A stretch of DNA of 64,000 nt from Saccharina japonica (Eukaryota > Sar > Phaeophyceae > Laminariales > Laminariaceae), in assembly GCA_008828725.1 (NCBI GenBank), contig MEHQ01000533.1, positions 496,001 through 560,000 of the forward strand, read 5' to 3'. The notes beneath the pieces were generated by a model, which did no database searches, was not told where the DNA came from, and saw only the letters and a program-made list of their open reading frames with translations. How positions within the stretch are numbered: position 1 is the stretch's first letter; each line of letters opens with the position of its first letter. Shown one piece after another: positions 47,864 through 60,899 of the stretch. The translations under genes and the position numbers were made by a program.

Positions 47864-49169
47864 TCGATTCCGATGCACCATATAACTATGGTGTTGGCAT
47901 TTAACTAAAAGTAGCTTGTGATGCACATCTTGAATCCGTTTGGTTGAAGCGTTTGCAGTGCAATTTCGAGTGATTGGTGACCACGCTTAGGGCAAATGAT
48001 TCATGCACATTGAGCAGAGCCAACGACATGCGTTGCTCTGCTGTTCCCTAGGTGCTGCCTTAATAGTGCGGGTATGGCGATCGGGGTGGTGGTGGTCGGT
48101 TTTAGGGTTAAGGTTAGAGTTCGGGTGGGAACTGCCAATCCGAACGTAATAAAGTGTCAGCCGACTTAGTTTTGGTGTTAGTATGACCCTCCCCTGTCTA
48201 TGCCTCGGGAATAGGAGCAGAGTATCCGCATGTGACCGTTTGGTGGGCGTGCTAGTTCAGAGGCTTGGCGTGAGCCGCTGTTAGGCAGGCTCGTGAGTTT
48301 CGTTTCGCAACAACCACACGACATCCGGGAAGGTGGGACTTGGCGCAAACGGCTTGTCTTTGTGTCAGATATCCTTGCTCGCGGCCGCACCGTCGAAGCT
48401 ATTGTCCCGCCGATTCTTGCGATTTGTCGCGAGTCATGCTTGAAGAAACTATCTGAAAGCGGCACGAAAAAATGAAAACATGGCTCGCAAAAACAAACTT
48501 CGAACGTTTATTGCGTTAAAACAAAGGAGTGCGCTTCAAACTCTGTGATAAACGGGGGATTTTCCGACTCGCAGTAGATACGCGTAGCCTATATAACACT
48601 CTTACAACATGTTGTGTTGAAAATAGAGACTCCACTTTATTCAAATGATATACGCTGTTCGCAAACGCAGACCGGTATTCTTCGCCAAGCTTATCGAGCA
48701 GAATCACCAGACTTGCAAGGCAGCGGTGGGTGACATGTGTGAAGCCACCGCCGTTCGCGCGGGGTTGCAGCTTTCTTGGGTTGGAATGGAATGGGCTGGG
48801 GTTCATCAGCCGCTGTAAAAAAAAGCAGGGTCAAACAACGAGCGTAAGAACACCAGGGCCGAAAAACGATAGCCAGTTTTTCTTTACCCGAAAGAGAACC
48901 AAAACCCTTCAGACGTTTTGTTTTCGCTCGATCTCTGCTCATTCTTTGTCCGCATGAACGTACATATCATGGAATGTTTACGTTTGCACGTGATACCAGA
49001 CGGGATATATACCACAGCCTGTAGTACCGCTTCCCTTGTGTGCTGGTGCTGCGATGAACGTACTGTTTGGTGCTGAATTTTCTTTCGTCGTGACGTTTTC
49101 TCTTTTTAGTTAGTCCGTTTAGTGACCACGGACTAAATTCAGGGAAATTAGCTAACCAATGTGACAACA

Positions 49170-49195
49170 TCATTATCATCATCATCATCATCATA
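49170..49195. repeat. (ATC)n microsatellite
   Basis: ATCATTATCATCATCATCAT. Shortened and altered in the other arm near 59,570. Confidence 0.8.
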
Positions 49196-51404
49196 ACCAT
49201 TGTCGCAGCAGCAGCATCATGCAACGAGGAGGACAGGCGCATCGCCGAAAAACGATCCCGTCTGGCACACCAAAAATCGCAAGGCCTGGGCCTAAAACAA
49301 GAACAAGGAGTGAACGGCATGTCTTGATTCTTGACATCGTTCAATTAATCATTAAAAATACCTGAAGAAATACGTACTCGGATGCTCACTGGATGCTCGT
49401 ATTGATATGCTCTCCGCGTTATCAGAGGTACCTCTCCGAAATGTATCGTCTGCAACAACACATAAACCATGCCATACAGCACCGCAGTCACAGACTGCTG
49501 ACAACGTGTGGCCCACCACCGATAGCAAAAAAAATAGAGAGGATACAAGAGGCAAAGCAACACTGCAATGACAGCGACAAAGCAAAAACAGAAAGCAAGA
49601 TACACGAGACGCCAGTGCGAACAAACGATGACGACAACTCGACATCTATAAAACGGCTTTTCCGACAAGAAAGCAGCAGTCGATGCAACGAACGACACTG
49701 CTCTTTTTCTATACCTCTCGAAGGACAAGCAAGAGCAAACATCTCGAGGCGCCTCTCTGCCTCGCTAAGTAGAAGTCATTATCCCCCTATCGCACCCCGA
49801 AAGACAACAAGACGAGTACCAAGCACCCTAACAGACTCACGCAACACAAATGCGTGGGGGCAGGCGAGCACTGCGACAACTTTGAGGGGGGGCCTAGACG
49901 GCTATACTGACAACAGCCAACTACTGGTAGAAGCAGCGCACCTATTGCGAAAGGTCTTTGTCTTCGACCGCGAGAAACCGTCCATCAAGAGCACACTATG
50001 ATACAACGTAAAACGTCCTCGGGTCGGGGCAGTATACCTTAAAACAGCCCCCCGAGAAAGACCGCATTTTGCACAAGGGGATTGAGGAAGGTGCTCTTCT
50101 CCCGATGTACATGCGGGGCGCCAACCACTCTGCCCCCGCCCCCCTGCGTCTCACAGCACGACAGCACTGTCCCCTTGCGCCCCTACGAAACAAATACCGC
50201 GCGTTTCGTCCTAGATGTCTGAGGTACAAACGAAAATGCACTGCCAACAACTCTCCCTGGCGAAAGGCCCGGGCTAAGCACTTGCCCGCACAAAGGCAGT
50301 ACGAGTAGACACGAAGAAAACCAAAAATATTTTGATACCTATCATAGCGTGCACAAGTTACCCTTACGCGACTCTCAGATGGCAAGAATGGTTCAACCGG
50401 ACACAGCATCACAGCAAGACACGACCCAGCTGGGGAAGCCGGGCGAGCTTCCTGGTCACATCGTACTTTCCTGGCCCGGTGCCCACCTCTGACCTGACAC
50501 CCATCATCATGGACCAATTGAAAGTGTCTACGTTGGCATCTGCAAGGGACACGCGAAGGGGGCGAAGAAGTAGGGAGGGGGGACAAGGAGCGAGGTGCTC
50601 AAGTACAGCAATGCGAAAGAACGGTGCTGGGGTATGCGTGTTATTTGATTATAGTGCAACCCTAAACATTTCTGCCTCGCCAGGCTCCTCAATTGACGAG
50701 AGGTAACTCCATACCTTTCGATCCGATGTGTTAAATCCCCCATAATACCCGTTAGCTACCTACAGTAGTCTAGGCCGCGGTCTTGTCTATAGGGTTTAGC
50801 TTACAATGTTGATCCCATGTTGGTTGCTGGGAAAGGTATCATATGTCCTTGTAGCTTCTACAGTGTGGATCATCAGACAGTTGAGGTGCTGCCCTTACCA
50901 TGGCACGCGTCGAAAACGGTGTTGCACATGCCCCCCTTGGCAGTTCCACCTCGCGCTTCGAACGGGGGAAACGGCTTGGAATCGTCAGCCAACTCGCCCC
51001 GGTTGCCACCACCCTTGAGATAAGCAAATAAGCAAGGGCGGCGGGACCAGTTTAATTCCTAAGGTTTCGCCTAGGGTGGACTCAACGCGAACTGTTAAGG
51101 TTTTTATTTGCATGGTTATTGCCATTCTTGATCCCCCTTTTACACCTGTGTATTTACTCCGGCGGTGTCCTCCCATCCGAGGTAACGCGCTACACCTCTC
51201 TCCGTCACACACCCCACTTTTTCCCTGCCTTCCACATTTATTACACCGTGCATCAACCCAGGTCTTCCCAACGATTAATGACTAGTTGTGCTTTCTTGCA
51301 CGCCAGACTTCTTCTCGCCGTGTTCTTGTCGACGTTGGCCGGCCGCAACCTTCAACAAACACGGGACATGCACAAACATCCAAGAAAAAAACACCCCCCT
51401 CTCT

Positions 51405-51480
51405 ACCGAGAATCGAACGCTCGCTGTCTTCGACCGGCTCGAGCCCAACAATGGGCATAGCGTAATCCATTCGCTGCACA
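51405..51480 (-). other. tRNA-like sequence, left-arm copy
   Basis: On minus: AGCGAATGGATTACGC (A-box-like) and GAGCGTTCGATTCTCGG (B-box-like). The partner is at 57,330-57,400 on plus. Pairing of the stems is imperfect, so a tRNA-derived repeat is likelier than a tRNA gene. Confidence 0.35.
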
Positions 51481-52376
51481 AGAGTACAGCACTATTAGTA
51501 GTCTACAGGAGTACAACCATTTTGTCATGCGGCCTTGCAGTAACGGCCGAAAGCCCTCGGTATTCCACCCCCGTTGGAAGGAAGAGGCGCGAGGCAGGCC
51601 AGCAAAGTTTCGCAAGAAGCAGCAAATACACCCTCGAATGCGTGCGGGCTACGTTTGAACCACCCAGCAATGCGACCACGCGTGGGTTTCAGTAGGCGCA
51701 CTCAAGGTAAGTACAGTGGACTGGAAGGGGGGGGGGGTGAATGAAGAGTAACAACCCCCCCAACACGACGATATGTAAAGGTTTGGACTCCATGCAAGAC
51801 CGCCTGAACGGTTTCATCAGCCAGCTAGATACAACCCATCCACCGGTTAGTCACCTGTGGTAATCGATGTGCCATTCAAAAACCACACAGTTCGCCTGTA
51901 TATACTACGTACCAGCTATAGGGGTTATCAGACAAATGACAACAACAAAAAATACGGTCACCCTTCATCTCTTTAGACATAAATTAACCTTGAACCACCA
52001 GCAAGGGTTCATTGAAAACAAACTGCCCACAGCTTGATCCCTCTGGCATTTGCAGGCTTCAACGGTATTATATCTTGAGTGGATCAATGCATGACGAAGG
52101 ATGCGGGACAAAACGTAAAAAAACAAAGGCTGGGACCATTTAAGTCTCCAGCCCCTAATCCCTGCCCCTACGCGCAGGGTTGAAGACCCAAATCCAAAAC
52201 TTCAAAACGCCATTTCTGTGGAAACCTAAGGGAGAAAGAAATTGTGAAATGATTTTCCATGAAGACAAAGCAAATCGCCTCCTTACATTGGTGCGGCAAG
52301 ACGAACACGCTACGTTTTATCCACCCCACACACCAGGGGTAACGCGTAAATTTCATAGAGAAAACGTGCACGAATG

Positions 52377-52500
52377 TGGTGCCACAATTTATGTCGCTGG
52401 TCCTGGGCGTTCTGATTAGTTGGCAGAATTTGTGTCGCTGATTTTAGGCATTCTGAATTGGTGCCTTAACTTGTGTCGCTAATTCTGGCATTCAGACTAG
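52377..52500 (+). repeat. About 40-bp tandem repeat, three units (left arm)
   Basis: Units contain TGTGTCGCTGATTTTAGGCA-like cores (GTCGCTGGTCCTGGGC, GTCGCTGATTTTAGGC, GTCGCTAATTCTGGC). Mirrored at 55,378-55,470. Confidence 0.75.
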
Positions 52501-53559
52501 ACAAAAGTGTGTTCACAAACGAATTGAGTGGGTCTAAAACACATCTCCGAACGCTCTTGATCGGAGCTTTCGAATGCGCCTGTCAGAAGTATGCAGATGC
52601 AAGGAGCTGAGAAGCTACGAGAAGGAACATACTATAGCGTGCCGTTGGCTCTGGTTGCTGTCAGCCCAAACCTGACCTGCAATGCCAACACCAAGGCAAC
52701 ATGTAACCAGCCATCGACCACAAACCCAATCAGCCCCGTCTTTCCCCCTCGGCCCTTCTCGCGCAGTTGACCCACAGTAGATGGCTTGGGGCGTTCAGCA
52801 GACGTGCCAGCTTTGCAAGGGTGGTATGCGGAGGGGCTGGTCTCTGGCCCCTCGTTTTTGAGTGGCGCCGTACGGTGGGGACGTCCGCTTGCTGTTCGCA
52901 CACCTTCATCTGCGGGCCGGGCCTGGTTGACTGAGGGATGAATTGCCAGAAAAGGCTTCGAAACCATGGCACGCTTTGTTGCGGCACAGGCGAGCATACG
53001 TGATTTATGGGTGTGCACCGACAATTTGTGTTTGTATCAATGTGTAAGTTATTTTTTTCTGATTTTCTGGCTCGTCAAGATGTTGCTAAAATATTGTGAA
53101 GTACTGGGGGTATACATAGTGGGAACGCATATCAGAACCATTGATTTTAATTGTTTTTTCACACCCGAGATTCAATAGTTTCAGTATTTTCCTTTTTGTC
53201 GTGCATTTGTGTTTTTACTGAAACCAATCAAACGTCAGGGCTGTCGTGAGGGGGATGCCGCGCTGAGTAGTCCATAAAATGTGTTCGTTTTGATCGGCGT
53301 TGGAGTCGTGCGTTTCACCGTGCTTTGTTTGTGTCGCAGATTTTATTTGATCGATCATAGCTTTCGACTGTCTATCGTCTCTGATTTCGATTTTATTGTC
53401 ATATTCGTAATGCCCGCGACACTACGAATAAGAGGCATCAGTCTTTTTTTGTGTGTGTTTTACCTGGTATTGTTTTTTATCTACGAAAAAAAGGTGTACG
53501 AGTATACTCGTAAGAAGTATTGGTCAAGTGAATAAATCGCGAAATGAACAAAAGCTGGT

Positions 53560-53640
53560 AAGAGGAAGGAGGCTCGAACCCATGACGTCGAGGCATGCAT
53601 GATGTTGAGGCTACAAGTGCGAAATCCTATGTGTATTTCC
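53560..53640 (-). other. tRNA-like sequence
   Basis: On minus, CACTTGTAGCCTCAACATCATGC is followed by GACGTCATGGGTTCGAGCCTCC, a good B box. The A box is weak. Confidence 0.35.
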
Positions 53641-53819
53641 ACTTGTGAAAGGCAGCTATAACGACAACTTCGGGACATGAAATGTTTATTTACAAACACA
53701 TGTCGCGGATCGTTTCCCTTTTTGTTTTTCCCGATAATCTCTGCTTTGTGCCTCGAATTGTCACCATATTTGTCCCGGCAGCCATTCTTCAAGTGAATGC
53801 TGGAAAAGTTATGTGTTGG

Positions 53820-55062
53820 GTATATAGCACTTCCCACTCGCCTGCACAGTCACGCTATAAAACCAGCAGCATACATGCAGTATCATACGTCGTACACATT
53901 TTCGAGTTGATCGAATTTCGCAGATTTCGTAGCTTCGATCTCCGAGGAATGTCCCTCGCCACGGACTTTACGGGGAGATGAAGAACCTTCAAGCTCTTTT
54001 CAGCCTAGAGGTATAAGTGGTCATGCTCCGGCTCAATCACAGGCATAGCATTCGCAAAAGTGAACGGTCTAGCCACCAAGCTACAAGCTACAGTACGTGC
54101 TATAGCTCGGAAGGTAGATCGTCCGCTTCTGAGCATGGTAAGCGTGTGCCCGAGTCAAGCATACTCACTTGTTTTTCCAGGTTGAAAAGGGTACGTGACT
54201 CTGTATAGTATATACAGACATAGCGTTACCCACTGGTCTACATAGTTACTTACGGTGGTATCCATATACCAGGTATGGTACTACCCAACTAGCCTAAAGC
54301 CCCCGCAGTCACGTGACACTCTGTAGACCAGTGGGTAGTGCTGTATACCCCAAAAAATACATCCTGTCGAATTTGTTGAATCTCGGCAACTCTGTAACAT
54401 TGTGCTCACGTGACTCTGCAGGCCAGTCAGCGGGTAGTGCTATACATCCAACAAAATACTTGGTGCCACTCTGGCCCAAAATACAAGCACCATTACGATT
54501 AACTATTAGTATAAAAAAGTTCCCTATATTCCGGGTCAGAGTGGTGTACGTTTTCGGGTTCGTTGGATATCGCTGAATTCGGAACATTGATACCCGGGGC
54601 ATACTCCCCTCGCCACGTATCATACGTAGCATCCAGGCGCACACTGTCATAACTATCCATAATGTTTAAAAAATAACAATGTTGAAACCTGCTTGATTCG
54701 AACGCCCGGCACATTTTTTTGCGTGGTGCTATGCATTGCACTATCCACTGGACTACTTGGTGAGTAGCCAGTGAGTAGTGGTATGTAACCCACAAAGTAT
54801 ATGTGGCCAGTTCGAATCATGTCGATTTCATATTTGTTATTTTCGAGCGTGCGCGCTACAAACGTTATTAATGGCTATGATAGTATGCTCCTGGATGCTA
54901 CAGTAGTATGATACGTGACGAGGGGAGTGTGCCCCGGAGACCAATACAGCATGTTAAGATTCAACGAACCCCAACCTATATATTTTGTTTGTGGAATAGC
55001 ACTACCCGCTGGCCTATACAGTCACGTGACGGAATAGGCCAGTGGGCAGTGCTATAAAACCA
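53820..55062. repeat. Scattered palindromic tRNA-fragment repeats
   Basis: The motif AGCACTACCC[AG]CTGGCCT, then CAGTCACGTGAC, occurs in both orientations near 53,826, 54,225, 54,310, 54,410 and 55,000. At 55,000-55,060 two copies face each other around GTCACGTGAC. CCAGTGGGTAGTGCT resembles a tRNA D-arm. Confidence 0.6.
54690..54775 (-). other. tRNA-like sequence
   Basis: On minus, AGTAGTCCAGTGGATAGTGC (A box) is followed, after a A-rich loop, by GGGCGTTCGAATCAAGCAGG (B box). Better preserved than the others, but the anticodon arm does not fold convincingly. Confidence 0.4.
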
Positions 55063-55486
55063 GCATCAGTGTTCGGTTATTTTCGGCCGGATCTCAAAAG
55101 GATTCGGGAACAAGTGTGATACCATAAAATACCCCTGATAGCTGGCTTTCGATATCTGCAACAATGCTTGGCTGCGTTGCCGTAGTTGTTGAGATCTGGC
55201 GATTTTCGTGACTTCTGTTTGACGGTAAAAGTGTACCTGGTACGTTGCTACTCGTAGCTTCTCAGCTCGCTGCATCTACATACTTATGATAGGCTCATTC
55301 GAAAGCTCCGGTCAAGAGCGTTCGGATGTGTATTTAGACTCACTCAATTCGTTCGTCATGACTCTTCTTTAAATCTGAGTGCCACAATCAGCGACACAAA
55401 TTATGGCACCAATTTAGAATGCCCAAAATCTGCGACACAAATTCTGGCACCAATGCAGAACGCCCAGGACCACCCACCTAAATTAT

Positions 55487-55881
55487 CAGAGCCTTCCTCG
55501 GGAAAATTCCCGAAGATTTCGGGAATCGAGTAAATCAACCATATCAAACTAACCAATGCCGAATAAACAATGTTAAAAGCACCACAAGAAAGACAAAGCC
55601 ACGGCGAATCGAATTACGGTGTTTGTTTTTTTTTACCCAGTAGGAACCGCGGTATGGTCCATGGTAATTTACCACGGGAATTGGCTGCCAATTCCCATGG
55701 AAAATTGCCATGGACCATACCGCGGTTCCTACTTCATAAAGAAAAACACCGTCATTTGATTCGCCGTGGTTTTGTCTTTCTTGTGGGCCTTTTAACATTG
55801 TTTATTCGGCATTGGTTAGTTTGATATGGTTGATTTACTCGATTCCCGAAATCTTCGGGAATTTTCCCGAGGAAGGCCCTG
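55487..55881. mobile_element. hAT-like foldback MITE, 395 bp
   Basis: The ends CAGAGCCTTCCTCGGG and CCCGAGGAAGGCCCTG are inverted, with an 8-bp duplication TAAATTAT at 55479-55486 and 55882-55889. Nearly the whole element is one palindrome centred at about 55,684. Short frames inside are identical in both directions because of the palindrome. The left arm at about 52,380 keeps the empty site with a single TAAATTGT. Confidence 0.92.
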
Positions 55882-56517
55882 TAAATTATGGCACCACATT
55901 TGTGCATGTTTTATCCATGAAATTTACACGTTACCCCTAGTTTGTGGGGTGGTTACAGCGTAGCATGTTCGTCTTGATGCACCAATGTAAGGAGGCGATT
56001 TGTTTGGTTTCACAGATAATAATCTGCAATTTCTTTCTCCCTTGGGTTTCCACATAAATATCGTTTTTAATTTTTGGCTTTAGTCCTTCAACCGGACGCG
56101 TAGGGGTAGGAGTCCGGGGCTGGAGACTTTACATAGCTCCAGTCTTTTCCCCCCGTTTTGTCCCACATCCTTCGTCATACATTGACCCACTCAAGATAGA
56201 ATACCGCTGAAGCCTGCAAGTGCCAGAGAGATCAAGCTGTGGGAAGTTTGTTTTTAATGCACCCTGCCGGTGGTTCAAGGTTCATTTATGATGGCCAGAG
56301 AGATGAAGGGTGACCGGTTGTTTTTTGTTGGCATGCGTCTGATAACACCTATAGCTGGTACGTTACATATACAGGCGAAATGTGCGATTTTTGAACGGCA
56401 CATGGATCACCACAGGCGACTACCTGGTGGATGGGCTGTATCTAGCAGGTCGATTAAACCGTTCAGGTGGTCTTGCATGAAGTCCAACCCTTTAAATATC
56501 GTCGTGTTGGGGGGGGG

Positions 56518-57035
56518 TATACTTCATTTTCATGCATGGTCGTAGTCGTATGACCATAGACCCTCGCATCCCTACGATGCCGGGACGGAGCATGTCGGGT
56601 TTTCACCGACCAGGCAGACATTGCTAGCACCAAGCGCGAAGTGCCGTGAGGTGTTGGGCGAGTCGCATGAAGGGTGAGCTGCATCCTACTAAGAACCTCT
56701 TGTCAGGCGGACTTGCATATGGACGACAGCTTCAATGAGTTAATTTGATGTCTGGTGTGGCTACTTCCTGAGATAGCAATGGGAGCACTATGTATCTGCC
56801 TCATGAATGCCTTACCATATCACACTACGTGATACGACCATTCCCCTTCTGCGGAGTTGAGTTTCCCGACCCCGCACAAATGATCTACTCGACCGCCAGC
56901 CTTGGGTAACCGCCAAAAAAAGCAAGAAAAACAAAACGGTACCCCCTGGTTGTCTAGCTCACGCACTGAGAGGCAAATTTTTACAGCGTCGTCGCCAGGC
57001 GACGCCAACCCAACCCATACATATATAATATATGA
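56518..57035 (-). mobile_element. Dispersed repeat of about 510 bp, copy 2, inserted in the right arm
   Basis: Reverse-orientation copy of 37,500-38,010. It interrupts a match to the left arm exactly at a G run (TCGTCGTGTTGGGGGGG), where the left arm continues without it. So it is a mobile sequence, although its ends (GTATAC... and ...TATATATGAG) give no clear class. The G run hides any target duplication. Confidence 0.7.
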
Positions 57036-57329
57036 GGGGGGGGGGGGTCACTTTCCATCCAACCCCCCTCCCCCCTTCCACCCCACTGTACTCACCTTGA
57101 GTACTCCTACCAAATACCGCGCTTGGTCACGTTGATGTGTGGCTAAAACGTGGCCCGCACGCATTCGAGGGTGTATTTACTGCGTCTTGTGAAACTTTGC
57201 TGGCCTGCCTCGCCCCTCTGCCTTCGAGGGGGGGTGCCATGTCGAGGGCTTCTGGCCGTTGCTGCAAGGCCGCATGACAAAATGTTGGTTGTACTCCTTT
57301 AGATTAGTGCTGTACTCTTGTGCAGCGTT

Positions 57330-57400
57330 TGAATTACGCTACTGCCTATTGGGCTCGGGTCGGTCGAAGACAAGCGCTCGATTCTCGGTAGAGCGTGAGG
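57330..57400 (+). other. tRNA-like sequence, right-arm copy
   Basis: Partner of 51,405-51,480. Reads AGCGTTTGAATTACGC and AAGCGCTCGATTCTCGG. Confidence 0.35.
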
Positions 57401-60400
57401 TGTTTTTTTCTTGGGTGCTCGCCCATGTCCCGCTTCTCTTGAAGGGTTCGGCCGGCCATCGTCGACAAGAGCACGGCGAAAATAAGGTTGGCGTGCGAGC
57501 AAGCATAACTAGTCCCCAATCGTTGGGAAAGTCTGGGTTGAAAGTATGATGTAATAAATATGCAAGGCAGGGAAGACTGGGGTATGTGATGGAGAGAGGT
57601 GTGTCACGTTACCTCGGATTAGAAGACATCGCCGGCGTAAATACACAGGTGTAAAAGAGAGATCAAGAATGGCAGGGAAGCTGTCACGAAAAACCTGAAC
57701 AGTTGGCGTTGAGTCGACCCTAGGCGAAACCTTAGGAATCAAACCACTCCCGCCGTCCTTGCCTTTCTCAAGAGTGGTGGCAACCCGGACGATGTTTGCT
57801 GGCGATTCCAACCCGTGTCCCCTGTTCGAAGCGTGAGGTGGAACTCCCAAGGGGGGCATGTGCAACACCGTTTTCGACGCTTGCCATGGTAAGGGCAGCA
57901 CCTCAATTGTCTGAGGCTCCACGCTGTAGAAGCTACGAGGACATGCCTTTCCCAGCAACCGACATCGAATCGGTATTGCAAGCTAAACCCTATAGACAGT
58001 GCCACGGCCTAGACTACTGTAGGTAGCTAACGACAAACCATGGAAGAAAACACTCACATCTGATCGAAAGGTAGGGGGTTACCTCGTCAGTTGAGGAGCC
58101 TTGCGAGGCAGACATGTTTTGGGCTATACTATAATCAAGTAATATTCCTACCGTAGCACCGTTCTTCCGCATTGCTGTGTTTCAGCACCTGGCTCCTTGT
58201 TCCCCCTCCCTACTTCTTCGCCCCCTCGGCGTGTCCCTTGCAGATGCCTACGTAAATACCTCCTATTGGCCCATGATGCTGGATGCCAATTCGCAGCTGG
58301 GTACCGGGCCAGAAAGTACGATGGGATCAGGCCTCTTGCCCGCCTTCCCCGGCTGGGCCGTGTCTTGCTGTGTGCTGGGTGTCTTTGAACCATTCTGGCC
58401 ATCTGAGAGCCGCCTAAGAGAAACTTGTGCGCGCTATGATACGTGTTTAGAGTGTTCTTGTTTTCTTCGTATATACTCATACTGCCTCTGTGCGGGCAAG
58501 TGTGCAGGCCGGGCCTTTCGCCGCGAAGATTTGTTGGCAGTGCATTTTCGTTTGTAATTCAGACGTTTAGGACTTTGCGTAGTATGTGTTACGCAGGGGT
58601 GCAAGGGGTCAGTGCTGTCGTGCTGTGAGGTGCAGGGGGGCGGGGACAAGGTGGTTGGCGCACCGCACGTACAGCGTGAGAGTGACCACTTCCTCAATCC
58701 CCTTGTGCAAACTGCGGTCTTTCTCGGAGGGTTGTTTTAAGGTATACTGCCACGACCTGAGGAAAAATTACGTTGTTTCATATTGTGCTCTTGATGAACG
58801 GCTTCTCGCGGTCGAAGGCAGAGAGCTTTCGCAATATGTACGCTGCTTCTACCAGTAGTTGGCTGTTGGCAGGATATTCGTGTATGATCCCCCTCAAAGT
58901 TGTCGCAGTGTTCGCCTGCCCCCACGCCTTAGTGTTGCGTGAGTCTGATAGGGTGCTTGGTAATCGTCTTGTTGTCTTTCGGGGTGCGATAGGGGGATAA
59001 TGACTTCTACGTAGCGAGGCAAGGAGGCGCCTCGAGATGTCTGCTCTTACCTGTCCTTCGATAGGTATCGGAATAGAGCAGTGTGGTTCATTGCATCGAC
59101 TGCTGCTTTCTTGTGGGCGCAGTCGTTTTATCGATGTTGAGTTGTCGTCATATTTTTGTTCGCACTGGCGTCTCGTGTATCTTGCTTTCTGTTTTTTCTT
59201 TGTCGCTATCGTTTCAATGTTGTTTCGCCTCTTGCATCTTGTCTATTTTGTTGTTCCTATCCGTGGTGGGCCACACGTGGTCAGGAGTCTGTGACTGCGG
59301 TGTTGTATCAAACGGTTTATGTGTTGTTGCAGACGATATTTCGGAGAGGTACCTCTGACAACGCGGAGAACATATCAAAATCCAGTGAGCGTCCAAGTAC
59401 GTTTTTTTTTCAGGTACTTTTAATGGTGAATTGAACGATATCAAGACACGCCGTTTACTCCTTGTTCTTGTTTCAGGCCCAGGCCTTGCGGTTTTTGTTG
59501 TGCCAGACGCGAGCGGTTTTCGGCGGTGCGCCTGTCTTCGTTCCATGATGCTGCTGCTGACGATGTTTACGATGATGATGTTGTCGCATTGGTTAGGTAA
59601 TTCCCCTGCATCTAGTCTGTGGTCACTAAACAGACTAACAAAAAAGAGAAAACGTCACGACGAAAGAAAAACCAGTACGGTACCAAACAGTACGCTCACC
59701 GCAGAACAGGCACACAAGAGGAGCGGTACTACAGGCTGTGGTATACATGCCATCCCGTTCCACGTGCAAAGACAAAATTTGCATGGTATATACGTCCACG
59801 CGGACAAGGAATGAACGGAGTTCGAGCGAGGGCAAATAGTTTAAAGGGGTTTCGGTTATCTTTCAAGTAAATAAAAACAGGCTATATTTTTTTGGTCCTG
59901 GTGTTCTTACCGTGGTTATTTGACCCTGTTTTACCGCGGCTGATAAACCCCAGCCCATTCCATTCCAACCCAAGAAAGCCGCAACCCCGTGCGGACGGTG
60001 GTGGCTTCACACATGTCACCCACCGCTGCCTCGCAAATCTGGTGGTTCTGCTCGGTAAGCTCGGCGAAGAATACCGGCCCGCGTCTGCAAACAGCGTATA
60101 CCATTTGATTAAAGTATAGTCTCTATTTTCAAGACAGGAATTCCTAAGAGTGTTAGGCTATCTTCGGCGAGTCGAACAAAAACCCAGTTTATCACAGAAT
60201 TTGAAGCACACTCCTGTGTTATAACGCAATACCTGGTACACGTTTGAAATTTGTTTTTTTTTAGCCGTCTTTTCGTTTTTCCGAGCCCCTTTCAGACAGT
60301 GCCTTCAAGCATGACTCGCGACAAACCGCAAGAATCGGCGGGACGTTACTCTTAGCTTCGGCGGTGCGGCCGCGAGCAAGGACATCTGACACAGAGACAA

Positions 60401-60899
60401 GCCGTTTGCGCCAAGTCCCACCTTCGCGGATACCGTGTGGTTGTTTCGAAACAAAACTCACGAGCCTGCCCAACAGCGGCTCGCACCAAGCCTCTGGACT
60501 AGCACGTCCACCAACCTGTCATATGCGGATACTCCGCTCTTATTTCTGAGGCATACGTAGACAGGGGAGGGTCATACTACAGTAGCACCAAAACTAAGTC
60601 GCCTGACACTTTGCGACGTTCGGATTGGCAGTTCCCACCCGAACTCTAACCTTAACCCTAAAACCGACAACCACCACCACCCCGATCGCCATACCCGCAC
60701 GTATTAAGGCAACACCTTAGGGAACAGCAGAGCAAACGCGTGTCCTTGGCTCTGCTCCACGTTAATACATTGCCCTTAGAGTGGTCACCAATTACTCGAA
60801 AAATCACTGCGAACGCTTCAACCAAATGAAAGCAAGATGTAAAAACAAAACTACTTGTAGTCAAATGCCAACCATAGATACATGGTGCATCGAAATCGA

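Larger units (their letters stand above)
46382..52632 (+). repeat. Left arm of the large palindrome
   Basis: Repeated in reverse at 55,240-62,340. Matching pairs seen: OGFr gene ends; 3' flanks with GTTTTAGGGTTAAGGTTAGA; 48.2-48.4 with 60.3-60.5; 48.6-48.8 with 59.9-60.1; 49.0-49.3 with 59.4-59.8; 49.4-49.75 with 59.0-59.4; 50.0-50.7 with 58.1-58.75; 50.8-51.7 with 57.1-58.0; 52.0-52.4 with 55.9-56.25; 52.4-52.63 with 55.24-55.48. Frames in 47.9-52.6 kb do not stay open at the same places in both arms, so I call no further gene here. Confidence 0.88.
52633..55239. other. Spacer of the large palindrome
   Basis: Single-copy relative to the arms. It holds tRNA-like fragments at 53,560-53,640 and 54,690-54,775 and repeated AGCACTACCCACTGG / GTCACGTGAC motifs at 53.8-55.06 kb. 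No gene recognised. 53,170-53,530 is T-rich, with a short hydrophobic frame only. Confidence 0.6.

Noticed and set aside
48100..48115. TTTTAGGGTTAAGG as telomere-like repeat
   Set aside because: Only one or two imperfect units, mirrored at 60,655 as part of the palindrome arms.
49393..50586. Frames of 202 (+) and 196 (-) codons in the left arm
   Set aside because: The matching DNA in the right arm is broken by indels and stops, so the frames are not conserved as coding.
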